NCBI GenBank assembly: GCA_031413635.1
Contig: JANOFM010000168.1
Coordinates: forward strand, 10,473-74,472
DNA: 64,000 nucleotides
Source: SZUA-430 sp031413635
GTDB lineage: Bacteria; Pseudomonadota; Alphaproteobacteria; Micropepsales; Micropepsaceae
Direction: 5' to 3'
Positions 42,149 to 51,234 of the stretch are shown here, one piece after another; the first letter of the stretch is position 1, and each line of letters opens with the position of its first letter. The position numbers and the translations under genes were made by a program. The notes below the pieces were generated by a model. That model made no database searches. It saw only the letters and a program-made list of their open reading frames with translations, and was not told the DNA's origin.

Positions 42149-43711
42149 ATGACCCGCAGTGGTTTCGCGCGGCGTTTGGTGCCTGCGCTGTTGCTCGCCG
42201 TCTTTGTGACGGCGTGCGGCGGATCGTCAAGCACGCCGGCCGTCGATGCAAAGCAGCTTCAGCAACGTCTCGACCAGTTTGTCGCCGCGGTGACCAAACC
42301 CGGGGCCGACGCCGACTTCACCGCGAAAGCGGAAGGCGGCGCCAAGGTCGAAACAAAAGACGACGGCACGGTGATCGGAACGCTGCCGCGGTTGAGCTTT
42401 GTGGGCAAGGAAGGCAACACGGCGGTTCTCGACCCCGTGCAGATCCGCTTTAGCAACGGCGGCGACGGACGGGTCAATTTCGACGCGACGTTGCCGAGCA
42501 CGCTGGCCGTCAAGGACAAGGCGGGCAAGGTCGAGGGCGAGATGAAGATCGGCAGCCAGACGCTGAAAGGCGTTTGGGTCGAGAAGCTGCAGACCATCGA
42601 CGAGGTCGACATGCGCTTGTCGAACCTTACGATTACATCGACCACCCAAGCCGGCGGCGGAAAGATCGATCAAATTTCGATGAGCGGAAAGCTTTCGCCG
42701 ACGGGCGGCGGGCTCTACGACGGCAAGTATGAGGGCGCGATCACGGGCTTCAACGTCGACGATCCGGCCGAAAAGACGACCATGAAGATGGGTTCGATCG
42801 GCTTTAGCGCGTCGATGAGCGGCACCCGCATGGAAGATTGGGCCAAGGCCGCGAAGGAAGCCGGCTACACGTTGGCCAATCCCGACTTGTTCAAGGTTTG
42901 GACCGGCGGTCCGATCGACCCGAAGATGATCGCCTTTATGAAGCGCATGCCCGAGTTCATGGGCGCGGTCGACTATGTCTATTCCATCAAGGGCATCGAG
43001 ATGGTGCAGGAAGGCAAGCCGCAGTTCAGCTTGAAGACAGCCTCGTTCGGGTTCGGCGCGGCGGGCGACGGCAAAGGCATGACCAAGCTGAAGATGAGCG
43101 CCGGGATGGGCGGTGCGTCGGGAAGCGCGGACGATCCGTTGCTGCCGCCGGAAGCCGACGTGCAGGATGCCTCTTTTGAAATCCAAGCTTCAGGCGTGCC
43201 GGGCCAAAAACTCTGGGACGTCTACATGGATGCCCTGCCCCAGCTTCAGGCGGAGGCGGCCAAGGTCGCGAGCGAAACGGCTAAAGGCGGGGACGCCACG
43301 GCCTCGGGGTCGGCGGCGCTCGAGCAGGTCGGGATGGATCTGTCGGGCAAGTTCATGCAGGTGATGTCGGCCGCGAAACTCGCAATCGCATTGAACAGGC
43401 TGAACCTGACGACGCCGACGGCGAAGATGACGGGCCGCGGCGTCGCGACCTATCTGCCGGCGCAAAGCATGATGCCGGAAGGCAAGGTTTCGTTGCGCTT
43501 CAGCGGTATCGACGCCTTGGCGAAGGCGATGGAAAGGCGTGGCGCCAAGGACGAAATGGCGCAGCAGATCATGGGCGTGGTTACGGCGGTGCGAGCCATG
43601 GGCAAGCCCGATCCGGCTTCCTCGAAGGACGACAGGGCCTATATCATCGATATCGAAATCACCAAGGACGGCAAAGTGCTGGCGAACGGGCAGGATATGC
43701 TCGGTCAATAG
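42149..43711 (+). CDS. Large predicted lipoprotein of unknown function
   Basis: A 520-residue protein. The signal peptide ends in VTAC with Cys23, followed by GGSSSTPAVD, so it is probably lipidated. The body is beta-rich with repeated phrases (GGGKIDQISMSGKLSPTGGG; KTTMKMGSIGFSASMSGTRM) and helical stretches. It could be a periplasmic lipid- or ligand-binding shell, but I do not recognise the family. ATG 42149 has an aagga ribosome site; the frame upstream is not supported. A strong terminator follows. Confidence 0.85.
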   Translation: MTRSGFARRLVPALLLAVFVTACGGSSSTPAVDAKQLQQRLDQFVAAVTKPGADADFTAKAEGGAKVETKDDGTVIGTLPRLSFVGKEGNTAVLDPVQIRFSNGGDGRVNFDATLPSTLAVKDKAGKVEGEMKIGSQTLKGVWVEKLQTIDEVDMRLSNLTITSTTQAGGGKIDQISMSGKLSPTGGGLYDGKYEGAITGFNVDDPAEKTTMKMGSIGFSASMSGTRMEDWAKAAKEAGYTLANPDLFKVWTGGPIDPKMIAFMKRMPEFMGAVDYVYSIKGIEMVQEGKPQFSLKTASFGFGAAGDGKGMTKLKMSAGMGGASGSADDPLLPPEADVQDASFEIQASGVPGQKLWDVYMDALPQLQAEAAKVASETAKGGDATASGSAALEQVGMDLSGKFMQVMSAAKLAIALNRLNLTTPTAKMTGRGVATYLPAQSMMPEGKVSLRFSGIDALAKAMERRGAKDEMAQQIMGVVTAVRAMGKPDPASSKDDRAYIIDIEITKDGKVLANGQDMLGQ

Positions 43712-43736
43712 GTTCTCGCCATCCGACTTCGAACGC

Positions 43737-43770
43737 GGGCCCGGCGATGCCGGGCCCGTTTCGTTTCAGG
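43737..43770 (+). terminator. Intrinsic terminator after the lipoprotein gene
   Basis: GGGCCCGGC (43737-43745), loop gat, GCCGGGCCC (43749-43757), then gtttcgtttc. The perfect 9-base stem lies between two convergent genes and may serve both, though the T-tract is only on the plus side. Confidence 0.75.
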
Positions 43771-44722
43771 ATGAGGATAGCGGCGATTGCTCGGCCGTCA
43801 GAACCGCGTCGATCAAGCGCATGATTTCGGCGATGTCGGCGATGATGGCACGAGCCCGCGCGATGTCGTCGAGGCGCTGGAACATCGAGCCGAGTTCGAA
43901 TTTGTCGCCGCCTTCGATCGCAATCAAGAGATCGCCCGCTTCGAAGGCACACCGCAACCGCTTGCCCTTGAACTGCGTCTCGAGCGCGAGCAGGCGTTCC
44001 ATGAAGACGGGATGGATGAGGTAACGCGCTTCGACTTGATCGTCCGAATAGACTTCGAACGCTTTCTCCAACCGGCTGTCGCCCAGCGCCACACGTTGGA
44101 GTTTGGTGGCCCAGCGCTGGAGAAAATTGAAGAGACCGGCGTCGCGCCGAACGACTGTAATGCCCTGGAATTTCTTAGGAAATTCGATGCGAATCAATTG
44201 CCCGCGGAACACCGTGTCCCAGCGGCTGCCGTTCTTGGTTTTGACGCGGCGTTCCAGATGTCCTTCGTAAAAGGCGAATCCGCAACCGCGGAAGTCGCCG
44301 CGAAAACAATCCTGAAAGCCGGAGCGATCGCAGCCCGGCACCAGCTCGATATCGGTAAAGCGCGCGAATGCATCGGGTTCGAATGCACCGAGATCGTAGG
44401 AGCAGCCGATCGCGCCGGCGATCGCATTCAACGATTGTTGCTTGGTTTGCGTTCCCACCGCGCGGAGAGGTTCCATCGCGTACCAATGCGCGGCGGCGAA
44501 AGCGGCGGCGCCGAAGATCAAGGCGTTGAACGCATCGTTCCACACATAGAAGGCCGCGCCCGCGATCACGGTCGCGCCCAACGCGCCCCAAACGAAGCGC
44601 ACGCGGTAAGTGCCCAGCGCGACCAGCCGCCCGCCCTCGTTCCCCTTCAGGATCGGTTCGACGCGGTCGGCGTAGAGCCGGCCAAATTTCTCCTCGTCGA
44701 GTTGAAGCAGATCGACCGTCAT
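43766..44722 (-). CDS. DUF3137 family membrane protein
   Basis: A 318-residue protein matching DUF3137. Two adjacent transmembrane helices lie near residues 43-80 (FVWGALGATVIAGAAFYVW and NALIFGAAAFAAAHWYAM). The C-terminal cytoplasmic part contains FYEGHLERRVKTKNGSRWDT, FRGQLIRIEFPKKFQG and the strongly conserved RYLIHPVFMERLLAL. Function unknown. It starts 3 bases after the MFS gene stop and is probably co-translated with it. Confidence 0.88.
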   Translation of the reverse strand: MTVDLLQLDEEKFGRLYADRVEPILKGNEGGRLVALGTYRVRFVWGALGATVIAGAAFYVWNDAFNALIFGAAAFAAAHWYAMEPLRAVGTQTKQQSLNAIAGAIGCSYDLGAFEPDAFARFTDIELVPGCDRSGFQDCFRGDFRGCGFAFYEGHLERRVKTKNGSRWDTVFRGQLIRIEFPKKFQGITVVRRDAGLFNFLQRWATKLQRVALGDSRLEKAFEVYSDDQVEARYLIHPVFMERLLALETQFKGKRLRCAFEAGDLLIAIEGGDKFELGSMFQRLDDIARARAIIADIAEIMRLIDAVLTAEQSPLSSS

Positions 44723-44725
44723 GCT

Positions 44726-46051
44726 TCAGGCCGCCGCGGCACGCTCGAGGTCTTCCTTCAGGGTGCGCGGCGCAATCCAGTAGTGCCAGGCGCCCCATAA
44801 ACCGAAGGCGGAGAAGATGAAGAGCGCATAGCGAACCGCGTCCCTGTCGAAAACGGGTGTCAACAGATCGGCGATGATGCCGACCGCCAACGGTCCGACG
44901 CCCAGGCCCACCAGGTTGATGACGAACAGCAACAGGGCGGCCGCCGTCGCGCGCATCCTGACGCCGACCAAATTCTGCACCAACGCGAATGTCGGCGCGA
45001 GGTAGAGGCCGCTGACGAGGATGGTGATCGTCATCAGCCATAGGACCGTGACCCGATCGTCCAGCAGGTAGACGGCGATGGTGAAGGGCACCGAGACGAC
45101 AATGGCCGCGGTGACGACCCAGGCGCTCCAACCCAAATTGCGGCGCGCCATGACGTCGGCGAGATAGCCGCCCATGAACGTACCGATGGCCGCGGTGACG
45201 CCGGTTTGAAGCGCCAGATAGTTGGCAACCTCGGTCAGTTTCATGGCGTGCGAGAACTGAAGGAATTTCGCGGTGAACGACAAGCCACCGTAGCCCACGG
45301 CGGTGATCAAGGTGGCGCCGATGACGGTGTGTACGAGGGATTTTTGCGACAGCATGAAGCGCGCGACGGTTGAAAGCGAGGGTGCCGCATCCGCGCTTTT
45401 GATGCCGCCGTCGGAATGGCCGCGCGGCGGTTCCTTGAAAGCGTAGGCGATGTAGAGCGCCAGCAGCAACCCTGGAACGCCGAGCACGTAGAAGGCCGCG
45501 CGCCAACCCCAGGCGTCGCCGACCTGGCCGCCGACCAAGTTGCCGAGCGCGGTGCCGAGCGGCACACCCAGCGAATAGATCGCCAGCGCGGTGCCGCGTT
45601 GCTTGAGCGAAAAGAGGTCCGAGATCATCGAGTGGGACGGCGGGCTTCCGCCGGCTTCGCCGACGCCGACGCCGATGCGCGCGATGGCCAATTGCCAAAA
45701 GCCCTGCGCCATGCCGCAGACCGTCGTCATTACCGACCATACGACCATCGAGGCGATGAGGATGCGCTTGCGGCTCATGCGGTCGGCGAGCATCGCGATG
45801 GGGATGCCGAGCGTTGCGTAGAATAGCGCGAAAGAAAGTCCCGACAAAAAGCCGAAGGCGGCGTTGCCGATCTGCAGATCGTCCATGATCTGAACCGCCA
45901 AGACGTTCAGGATTTGGCGGTCGGCGTAGTTGGAAACGTAGACGAGGAGCAGCAAAAGAAGCGCGAACGAGCGGGCCGAGACCAAGGGCTTTGCGGTTTC
46001 GACCGCCGCCGTTTGTGGTTGAGGTGCAACCTCCCCAGTGTTCTCGGTCAA
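44726..46051 (-). CDS. MFS transporter, Spinster-like
   Basis: A 441-residue transporter with 12 hydrophobic segments. Signature: YVSNYADRQILNVLAVQIMD in helix 1 and GIPIAMLADRMSRKRILIAS between helices 2 and 3, as in spinster/ACS-like proteins for organic anions or lipids. The start is TTG, backed by a strong Shine-Dalgarno (gggagg) 8 bases upstream. Forms a two-gene unit with DUF3137. It lies next to the hut genes, but no sequence evidence links it to histidine or urocanate. Confidence 0.9.
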   Translation of the reverse strand: MTENTGEVAPQPQTAAVETAKPLVSARSFALLLLLLVYVSNYADRQILNVLAVQIMDDLQIGNAAFGFLSGLSFALFYATLGIPIAMLADRMSRKRILIASMVVWSVMTTVCGMAQGFWQLAIARIGVGVGEAGGSPPSHSMISDLFSLKQRGTALAIYSLGVPLGTALGNLVGGQVGDAWGWRAAFYVLGVPGLLLALYIAYAFKEPPRGHSDGGIKSADAAPSLSTVARFMLSQKSLVHTVIGATLITAVGYGGLSFTAKFLQFSHAMKLTEVANYLALQTGVTAAIGTFMGGYLADVMARRNLGWSAWVVTAAIVVSVPFTIAVYLLDDRVTVLWLMTITILVSGLYLAPTFALVQNLVGVRMRATAAALLLFVINLVGLGVGPLAVGIIADLLTPVFDRDAVRYALFIFSAFGLWGAWHYWIAPRTLKEDLERAAAA

Positions 46052-46145
46052 TGTCGCATCCTCCCGGCATCGTGACTTGTTTCGAGCACAATGCGCGAAA
46101 GGGGCGGCATTGCAAGGTGCTCGAGGGTCTGACCGGATGCGGGCG

Positions 46146-47372
46146 TCAAGCCGGTTCGCGGGCGGTGGCGTTGCCGATAGCGGTGGGCGTTAGGCCGCCG
46201 ATCCAATAGCTCAGTTCGGACGGGTGATCGACCGGCCAGACGGCGTAGTCGGCGGCCTTGCCGATTTCGAGCGTTCCGGTTTCGCGGTCGAGCCCCAAGG
46301 CGCGCGCCGCATTGCGGGTGACACCTGCCAGCGCTTCCTCCGGCGTCAATGCAAACAGTGTCGATGCCATCGACATCATGGTGAGCAACGACAGCGCTGG
46401 CGAGGTGCCCGGGTTGCAGTCGGTGGCGATGGCGATGGGCACTTTATGGCGGCGGATTGCGTCGACCGGCGGCCGCCTGGTCTCGCGCAGCGCGTAGAAT
46501 GCGCCCGGCAACAGTACCGCCACGGCGCCCGACTTCGCCATCGCGGCGACGCCCGTTTCGTTGGCGTATTCGAGATGATCGGCCGAAAGGGCGCCGAACC
46601 TCGCGGCGAGTGCCGCGCCGTTCGTGTCGGAGAGCTGGTCGGCGTGAAGCTTGACCTTCAAGCCGAGCGATTTGGCGGCGGTGAAAAAATGCTCCGTCTC
46701 TTGCGGCGTGAAGGCGATGTTCTCGCAGAATGCGTCGACGGCATCGGCGAGACCCTCTTTCGCCACGGCACGCAGCACCGCGCCGCTCATCACGGCCACG
46801 TAGGCCGAGCGTTTGTTCGCGCACTCCGGCGGCAGGGCATGAAGCCCGAGATAGGTTGTGGCGACGCGGATGCCCGTTTCGGTTCCCAAACGGCGCGCGG
46901 TGCGCAGCATTCGAAGTTCGGTCTCAAGATCCAGACCGTAGCCCGATTTGATTTCAATCGTCGTCACGCCTTCGCGCAATAGCGCCCTCAGTCGCAGGCG
47001 CGACTGTTCGAAAATGGCCTCATCGCTTGCCGCGCGCGTGGCGCGAACGGTCGACATGATGCCGCCGCCGCCCTTCGCAATCGACTCGTAAGTCGCGCCG
47101 TTCAGGCGTTGTTCGAACTCGCTCGCGCGATTGCCCGCGAAAACGAGATGCGTGTGGCAGTCGATCAGGCCGGGGGTGATCCATTGGTTCTTGGCGTCCA
47201 AGACCTGGGTCGCGAGCGCGTCGGGGGTGCCGGGCAAATCGCGCATGGGGCCTGCGAAGACGAGGCGCCCGCCCCGAGCGGCGAGCGCCGCGTCTTCGAT
47301 GGCGCCGTAGGGCCCTGCCCCTTCGCGCATCGTGGCCAAGCGCGCATTGATCCAAAGACGATCCCATTTCAT
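46146..47372 (-). CDS. hutI: Imidazolonepropionase
   Basis: A 408-residue amidohydrolase catalysing 4-imidazolone-5-propionate to N-formimidoyl-L-glutamate, step three of histidine degradation. The metal HxH is in PGLIDCHTHLVFAGNRASEF; further signatures are KLHADQLSDTNGAALAA, SADHLEYANETG and ATDCNPGTSPALSLLTMMSM (metal Asp). Full length and intact. Divergent from hutF, with only 47 bases between them, so the promoters must overlap. Confidence 0.96.
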   Translation of the reverse strand: MKWDRLWINARLATMREGAGPYGAIEDAALAARGGRLVFAGPMRDLPGTPDALATQVLDAKNQWITPGLIDCHTHLVFAGNRASEFEQRLNGATYESIAKGGGGIMSTVRATRAASDEAIFEQSRLRLRALLREGVTTIEIKSGYGLDLETELRMLRTARRLGTETGIRVATTYLGLHALPPECANKRSAYVAVMSGAVLRAVAKEGLADAVDAFCENIAFTPQETEHFFTAAKSLGLKVKLHADQLSDTNGAALAARFGALSADHLEYANETGVAAMAKSGAVAVLLPGAFYALRETRRPPVDAIRRHKVPIAIATDCNPGTSPALSLLTMMSMASTLFALTPEEALAGVTRNAARALGLDRETGTLEIGKAADYAVWPVDHPSELSYWIGGLTPTAIGNATAREPA

Positions 47373-47419
47373 AACGTGCTGCCCTAAACTCGCGCCAGCT
47401 TGAGTGAATCGGAGCCAGT

Positions 47420-48778
47420 ATGAAGGTCTATCACGCCGCGCAAGCTTTGGTGCCAGAAGGTGTGCGAAAATCCGTACGCATCGGCGTTGAGGACGGTTTG
47501 ATTGCGTCGGTCGAGGCGGATGCCGCGTGCCAGGCCGGCGACGAGATCATCAATGGCCTCGTGCTGCCCGGCATGGCGAATGTGCACAGCCACGCGTTCC
47601 AGCGCGCGATGGCGGGACTGGCGGAATGGGACGAGGGCGGCAGCGATAATTTCTGGAGCTGGCGCGAGGCGATGTATCGGTTCGCCGAGCGGCTCGAGCC
47701 TACGAGCCAGGAAGCGATCGCGCGGTTCCTCTACATCGAGATGCTGAAGGCGGGCTATACGTCGGTCGGCGAGTTTCACTATCTGCACAATCGGTCCGGC
47801 GGTGCGCCGTACGCGCCGGCGACGGCGATGGCCGATGCGATTACGGAGGCGGCGCAGGCAAGCGGGATCGCGCTGACGTTGATGCCGACGCTTTATGTTG
47901 CGGGCGGAGCGGACGGGCGCGCGCTGAACGAACGGCAGAAGCGCTTCGGCAAGTCGGTCGACGAGTTGTTGAAGTTGCGCGAGGCGATGCGCGGCAAGGC
48001 GGGTGTCTCGCAGGTGGGCCTTGCGCTCCATTCACTGCGCGCAGTGCCGCCGGTGTTGATACACGAGGCGATCGCGGGCGTCGAGGCGACGTCGCCGATT
48101 CACATTCACGCCGCCGAACAGACCGGCGAAGTGGACGAGTGCGTGCAGTTTCTCGGCGCGCGGCCGGTTGAGTATTTGCTGAAGCACTTCGGCGTCGATA
48201 AACGTTGGTGTTTGATTCACTCGACGCATCTTTCGGCCGATGAGACGCGGGGCTTGGCGAAGAGCGGTGCCGTTGCAGGCCTGTGCCCGACGACGGAAGG
48301 CAATCTCGGGGACGGGATATTTCCCCTGCCCGACTATCTCGTGGCGGGCGGACATTTCGCCATCGGCGGCGACAGCCACATTGCGGTTGACCCGGCGGAA
48401 GAACTCAAGATGCTCGAGTATTCGCAACGTCTGTTGCATCGTCGGCGCAATGTCGGCGCGTCAACGGAGGCGCCGCATACGGCCGCGCGGCTTTGGGCCG
48501 AAGCGGCGCGAAGCGGCGCACGGGCGTTGGGTCTCGATGCGGGCGAGATCGCCGTGGGCAAGCGGGCGGATTTGGTGGTCGTGAACACGGAGCATGTGTC
48601 GCTCGCCGGACGGGACGGGGCGCAAGCCATGGATAGTTACGTGTTCGTAGCGGGCCGCGATGCCGTTCGCGATGTGATGATCGATGGGCGTTGGGTCGTG
48701 TGGGGCCGCCAGCATGCGCTTGAAGGCGCGGCACATCAGGCGTATCGCGACGCGACGTTGCGGATACTGCGCGGCTAG
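47420..48778 (+). CDS. hutF: Formimidoylglutamate deiminase
   Basis: A 452-residue amidohydrolase converting N-formimidoyl-L-glutamate to N-formyl-L-glutamate and ammonia, committing the pathway to the five-step route completed by HutG. Metal ligands: HxH in VLPGMANVHSHAFQRAMAGL, His in HIHAAEQTGEVDEC, His in CLIHSTHLS and Asp in GGDSHIAVDPAEELKMLEYS. Normal length. Transcribed away from hutI. Confidence 0.95.
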   Translation: MKVYHAAQALVPEGVRKSVRIGVEDGLIASVEADAACQAGDEIINGLVLPGMANVHSHAFQRAMAGLAEWDEGGSDNFWSWREAMYRFAERLEPTSQEAIARFLYIEMLKAGYTSVGEFHYLHNRSGGAPYAPATAMADAITEAAQASGIALTLMPTLYVAGGADGRALNERQKRFGKSVDELLKLREAMRGKAGVSQVGLALHSLRAVPPVLIHEAIAGVEATSPIHIHAAEQTGEVDECVQFLGARPVEYLLKHFGVDKRWCLIHSTHLSADETRGLAKSGAVAGLCPTTEGNLGDGIFPLPDYLVAGGHFAIGGDSHIAVDPAEELKMLEYSQRLLHRRRNVGASTEAPHTAARLWAEAARSGARALGLDAGEIAVGKRADLVVVNTEHVSLAGRDGAQAMDSYVFVAGRDAVRDVMIDGRWVVWGRQHALEGAAHQAYRDATLRILRG

Positions 48779-48787
48779 GACGAGAAC

Positions 48788-49194
48788 ATGAAAAAGTCGG
48801 GCGCGCGCCAAGGCCAGTCGGCATCGGAGCTCATCTCGAAAAGAATCGGCGAACTCGGGGATTGGCGCGGGGAGACCCTGGGCCGGATGCGAAAGCTGAT
48901 CAAGGAAGCAGACCCGGACAGGAGTGGAAGTGGATGGGCACGCCGGTTTGGTCGCACGACGGCATAGTCTGCACAGGCGAATCCTACAAGAAGGTCGTGA
49001 AGCTTACCTTCGCCAAAGGCGCGTCTCTGAAGGACCCGGCGAGTCTGTTCAACTCGAGTCTCGACGGGAACGTGCGCCGCGCGATCGACATCCCCGAAGG
49101 CGCAGAAGTCGATGCGGTCGCGTTCAAGGCGCTCATTCGCCAAGCGGTCGCCCTCAACAAGGCGAAACCTGCGAAGAAAAAAGCGAAGTCTTAG
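48788..49194 (+). pseudogene. Frameshifted DUF1801-like gene
   Basis: From ATG 48788 the frame gives ASELISKRIGELGDWRGETL and GRMRKLIKEADPD; then homology continues in another frame at 48922 with EWKWMGTPVWSHDGIVCTGE and ends SLDGNVRRAIDIPEGAEVDA to the stop at 49194. In intact relatives (from memory) the two are joined by about three residues, so a small deletion, probably 7 bases, sits at 48917-48922. This is either an inactivating mutation or a sequencing error. A downstream part-protein from 48862 is unlikely to be functional. Confidence 0.75.
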
Positions 49195-49214
49195 GGGATT
49201 GCACCCCTGAACAG

Positions 49215-49589
49215 TTACCAGAAGGCGTCGTCTTCACGTTCGCGCACATCCCGGACACGACGCTCAGCGATCTTGCGGATGAGCGCCCCCGGCAGGGGCT
49301 TGCTGTAGGGAATCTGAAGCAGGACTTTGGTCGTCTTGTGCTTTTCCAGTTCCTTGCGAAACGGCTCCAACCCCGCCGCCATCGGCGTGAAGTTGAGGTG
49401 CGCTTTGTGCGCGGAGAACGCGAACAGGAATCGGGGCTCCACGAAGAAGGGGGTCCCCCACTTGATCGCCTCCTCGGCCTCCGGCGCGACGCTCTTGAGG
49501 ATCGCGTACAGCCGGCGCAAATGCGGCTGACCCTCGCGTGGGGCAGCCCGGATGTACTTGGCGATCGTCGTCGGACGCTTGCTCGCCAT
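49215..49589 (-). CDS. DUF1801 / iron-chaperone-fold protein
   Basis: A 124-residue protein of the YdhG/DUF1801 fold (frataxin-like). Typical elements: YIRAAPREGQPHLRRLYAIL, APEAEEAIKWGTPFFVEPRF and HLNFTPMAAGLEPFRKELEK. The frame runs open to 49922, but MASKRPTTIAKY at 49589 is the normal start. Function not established. The fold is the same as in the broken neighbour at 48788, though sequence similarity between them is low. Confidence 0.88.
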   Translation of the reverse strand: MASKRPTTIAKYIRAAPREGQPHLRRLYAILKSVAPEAEEAIKWGTPFFVEPRFLFAFSAHKAHLNFTPMAAGLEPFRKELEKHKTTKVLLQIPYSKPLPGALIRKIAERRVRDVREREDDAFW

Positions 49590-49648
49590 CTCTTTTGCCT
49601 CAGCTACGGACGCAACACCGGGTCCGCGTCCTCGAGAAACTCCGTGCG

Positions 49649-50443
49649 CTAGCGCCGAGCAGCCACTTCGACCATCAACGTCGGCACGCCTAGGGTTTTG
49701 TTGCGGACGGTGAAGACGCGTGTGCCGGGTTTGCGACCAGGGCGAATTTCGGAGATGTCGAAGCCAGCCGCCTTGAGACGCGCGTGGGCGGCGTCGGCGT
49801 TTGCGACGCGCCAGGAGAGGCCCCAGAGTTTGTCGGGTGCGGCCGACGGTTCGTCGACGAGGTTGTGCACGATCTCGACGATGAGGTCGCCGCAGCGGAA
49901 GAACATCAACCGCGCGCACCACTTGGGTTCTGTGCGATCGAGGCGCATGTCGAGGCCGAGACGCGCGCCATAGAGCGCGGCCACGCGGTTGGGATGCGTC
50001 GTGCGGATCACGACGTGGTCGAGGCCGGTGACGGCGCCGTCGCTTGTTGCGGCTGTGCGCGTGAACGGCGGCTGGTTCTTCGCGTATTCGACGAGCGATG
50101 TGGGGACGCCATGCGTTGCGACTTCGGCGAGGTCGACGTGGTGTCCTTCGCGGAGCACTCCCGCCGCATCGGTTTCGGCGAAGGCGATGGGCTGGCTCGG
50201 CTGCAACGCCCTTCTTTCGCAGGCTCGAAATGTTGCTTCCACGTTGGCGATCTCGAAGGCGATGCCCGCGAGACCTTCCGTACCGTCGTCGGACAGCGAC
50301 AACTCGAGCGACATGTTGTCGAGGCGGAAAGTCGCGCTCTCTTCACCCGGCGATGATGCACGCGCGAGCAAACGCCCGGTTGCCGCGGTTGCGGCTTCGA
50401 TGTCGCGCACCCGGATTTTGATGCGGTCGAGCGCGGTGATCAT
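49649..50443 (-). CDS. VOC (glyoxalase-fold) family protein
   Basis: A 264-residue two-module vicinal-oxygen-chelate protein: an N-terminal half MITALDRIKIRVRDIEAATA and a C-terminal half starting GLDHVVIRTTHPNRVAALYG, the latter with the Glyoxalase-like strand RLMFFRCGDLIVEIVHNLV. Whether it binds metal is unclear. Its ATG (50443) overlaps the hutG stop by one base, so it is translated with the hut operon, although no Hut role is known for it. Confidence 0.85.
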   Translation of the reverse strand: MITALDRIKIRVRDIEAATAATGRLLARASSPGEESATFRLDNMSLELSLSDDGTEGLAGIAFEIANVEATFRACERRALQPSQPIAFAETDAAGVLREGHHVDLAEVATHGVPTSLVEYAKNQPPFTRTAATSDGAVTGLDHVVIRTTHPNRVAALYGARLGLDMRLDRTEPKWCARLMFFRCGDLIVEIVHNLVDEPSAAPDKLWGLSWRVANADAAHARLKAAGFDISEIRPGRKPGTRVFTVRNKTLGVPTLMVEVAARR

Positions 50444-51234
50444 CAAACCAGTGCCTCCAACGCCGCTTTGATCATCGCGCGGATCGCGGTCGTCACTTTC
50501 GCGGCGCGGTCGGGGCGGAAGGTAAAGGGAGGGCCTTCGTCCATGTAGATCGTCTGGGCAATTTCAAGTTGGATCGCCTGGATGCCTTTCTTCGGCGCGC
50601 CGTAGTGCCGGGTTATGTAGCCGCCTTTGAAGCGGGCGTTCAAAACAGTGTCGAAGCCGCTTTTTTTGGCGGTGTCGAATACGGCTTCGACGATGTCGCT
50701 GTCGCAGGATTTTCCGTCGAAGGTGCCTAGGTTGAGATCGGCCAAGCGTCCCTCGAACAGCGACGGCAGGACGCTTTCGATCGAATGAGCGTCCCACAGG
50801 ACGATGCTGCCGTGGATCGCCTTCAGGCGCGAGAGTTCTTGCGCGAGGGCGTCGTGGTAAGGCTGCCAGAATTTTCGGCGGGCGATGATTTCTTCGGGCG
50901 CGGGTGTTGCGCCATCGCGGTAGAGCGGCTCTCCGGAAAAGCTGTCCATGGGCACAAGGCCCGTCTTCTTTTGACCGGCGTAGAGTTCTTGGTCGTCGGG
51001 TGGGCGGTTCAGATCGACGACATAGCGTGAGTGCGTGGCTTCAAGGCGCGAGGCGCCGATGGCATCGAGGAATTTGTAGAGGAGCGGCACGTGCCAATCG
51101 GTGTCGGGCGCCGTGAGCGCCAGCGGCGTCATTTGCGCGGCCATTTCGGGTGGGATGAAGGTTCCCGAGTGCGGGAAACTAACGAGGAGGGGTATCGCGC
51201 CTCTCGTGAGGTGAAACAGCGGTGGCGTGCTCAT
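50443..51234 (-). CDS. hutG: N-formylglutamate deformylase
   Basis: A 263-residue N-formylglutamate amidohydrolase, producing glutamate and formate in the last step. Conserved segments: LLVSFPHSGTFIPPEM, TAPDTDWHVPLLYKFLDAIG, RYVVDLNRPPDD, LWDAHSIESVLPSLFEGRLA and GGYITRHYGAPKKGIQAIQL. Start overlaps the hutH stop by four bases. Together with HutF this defines the five-step route. Confidence 0.95.
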   Translation of the reverse strand: MSTPPLFHLTRGAIPLLVSFPHSGTFIPPEMAAQMTPLALTAPDTDWHVPLLYKFLDAIGASRLEATHSRYVVDLNRPPDDQELYAGQKKTGLVPMDSFSGEPLYRDGATPAPEEIIARRKFWQPYHDALAQELSRLKAIHGSIVLWDAHSIESVLPSLFEGRLADLNLGTFDGKSCDSDIVEAVFDTAKKSGFDTVLNARFKGGYITRHYGAPKKGIQAIQLEIAQTIYMDEGPPFTFRPDRAAKVTTAIRAMIKAALEALV

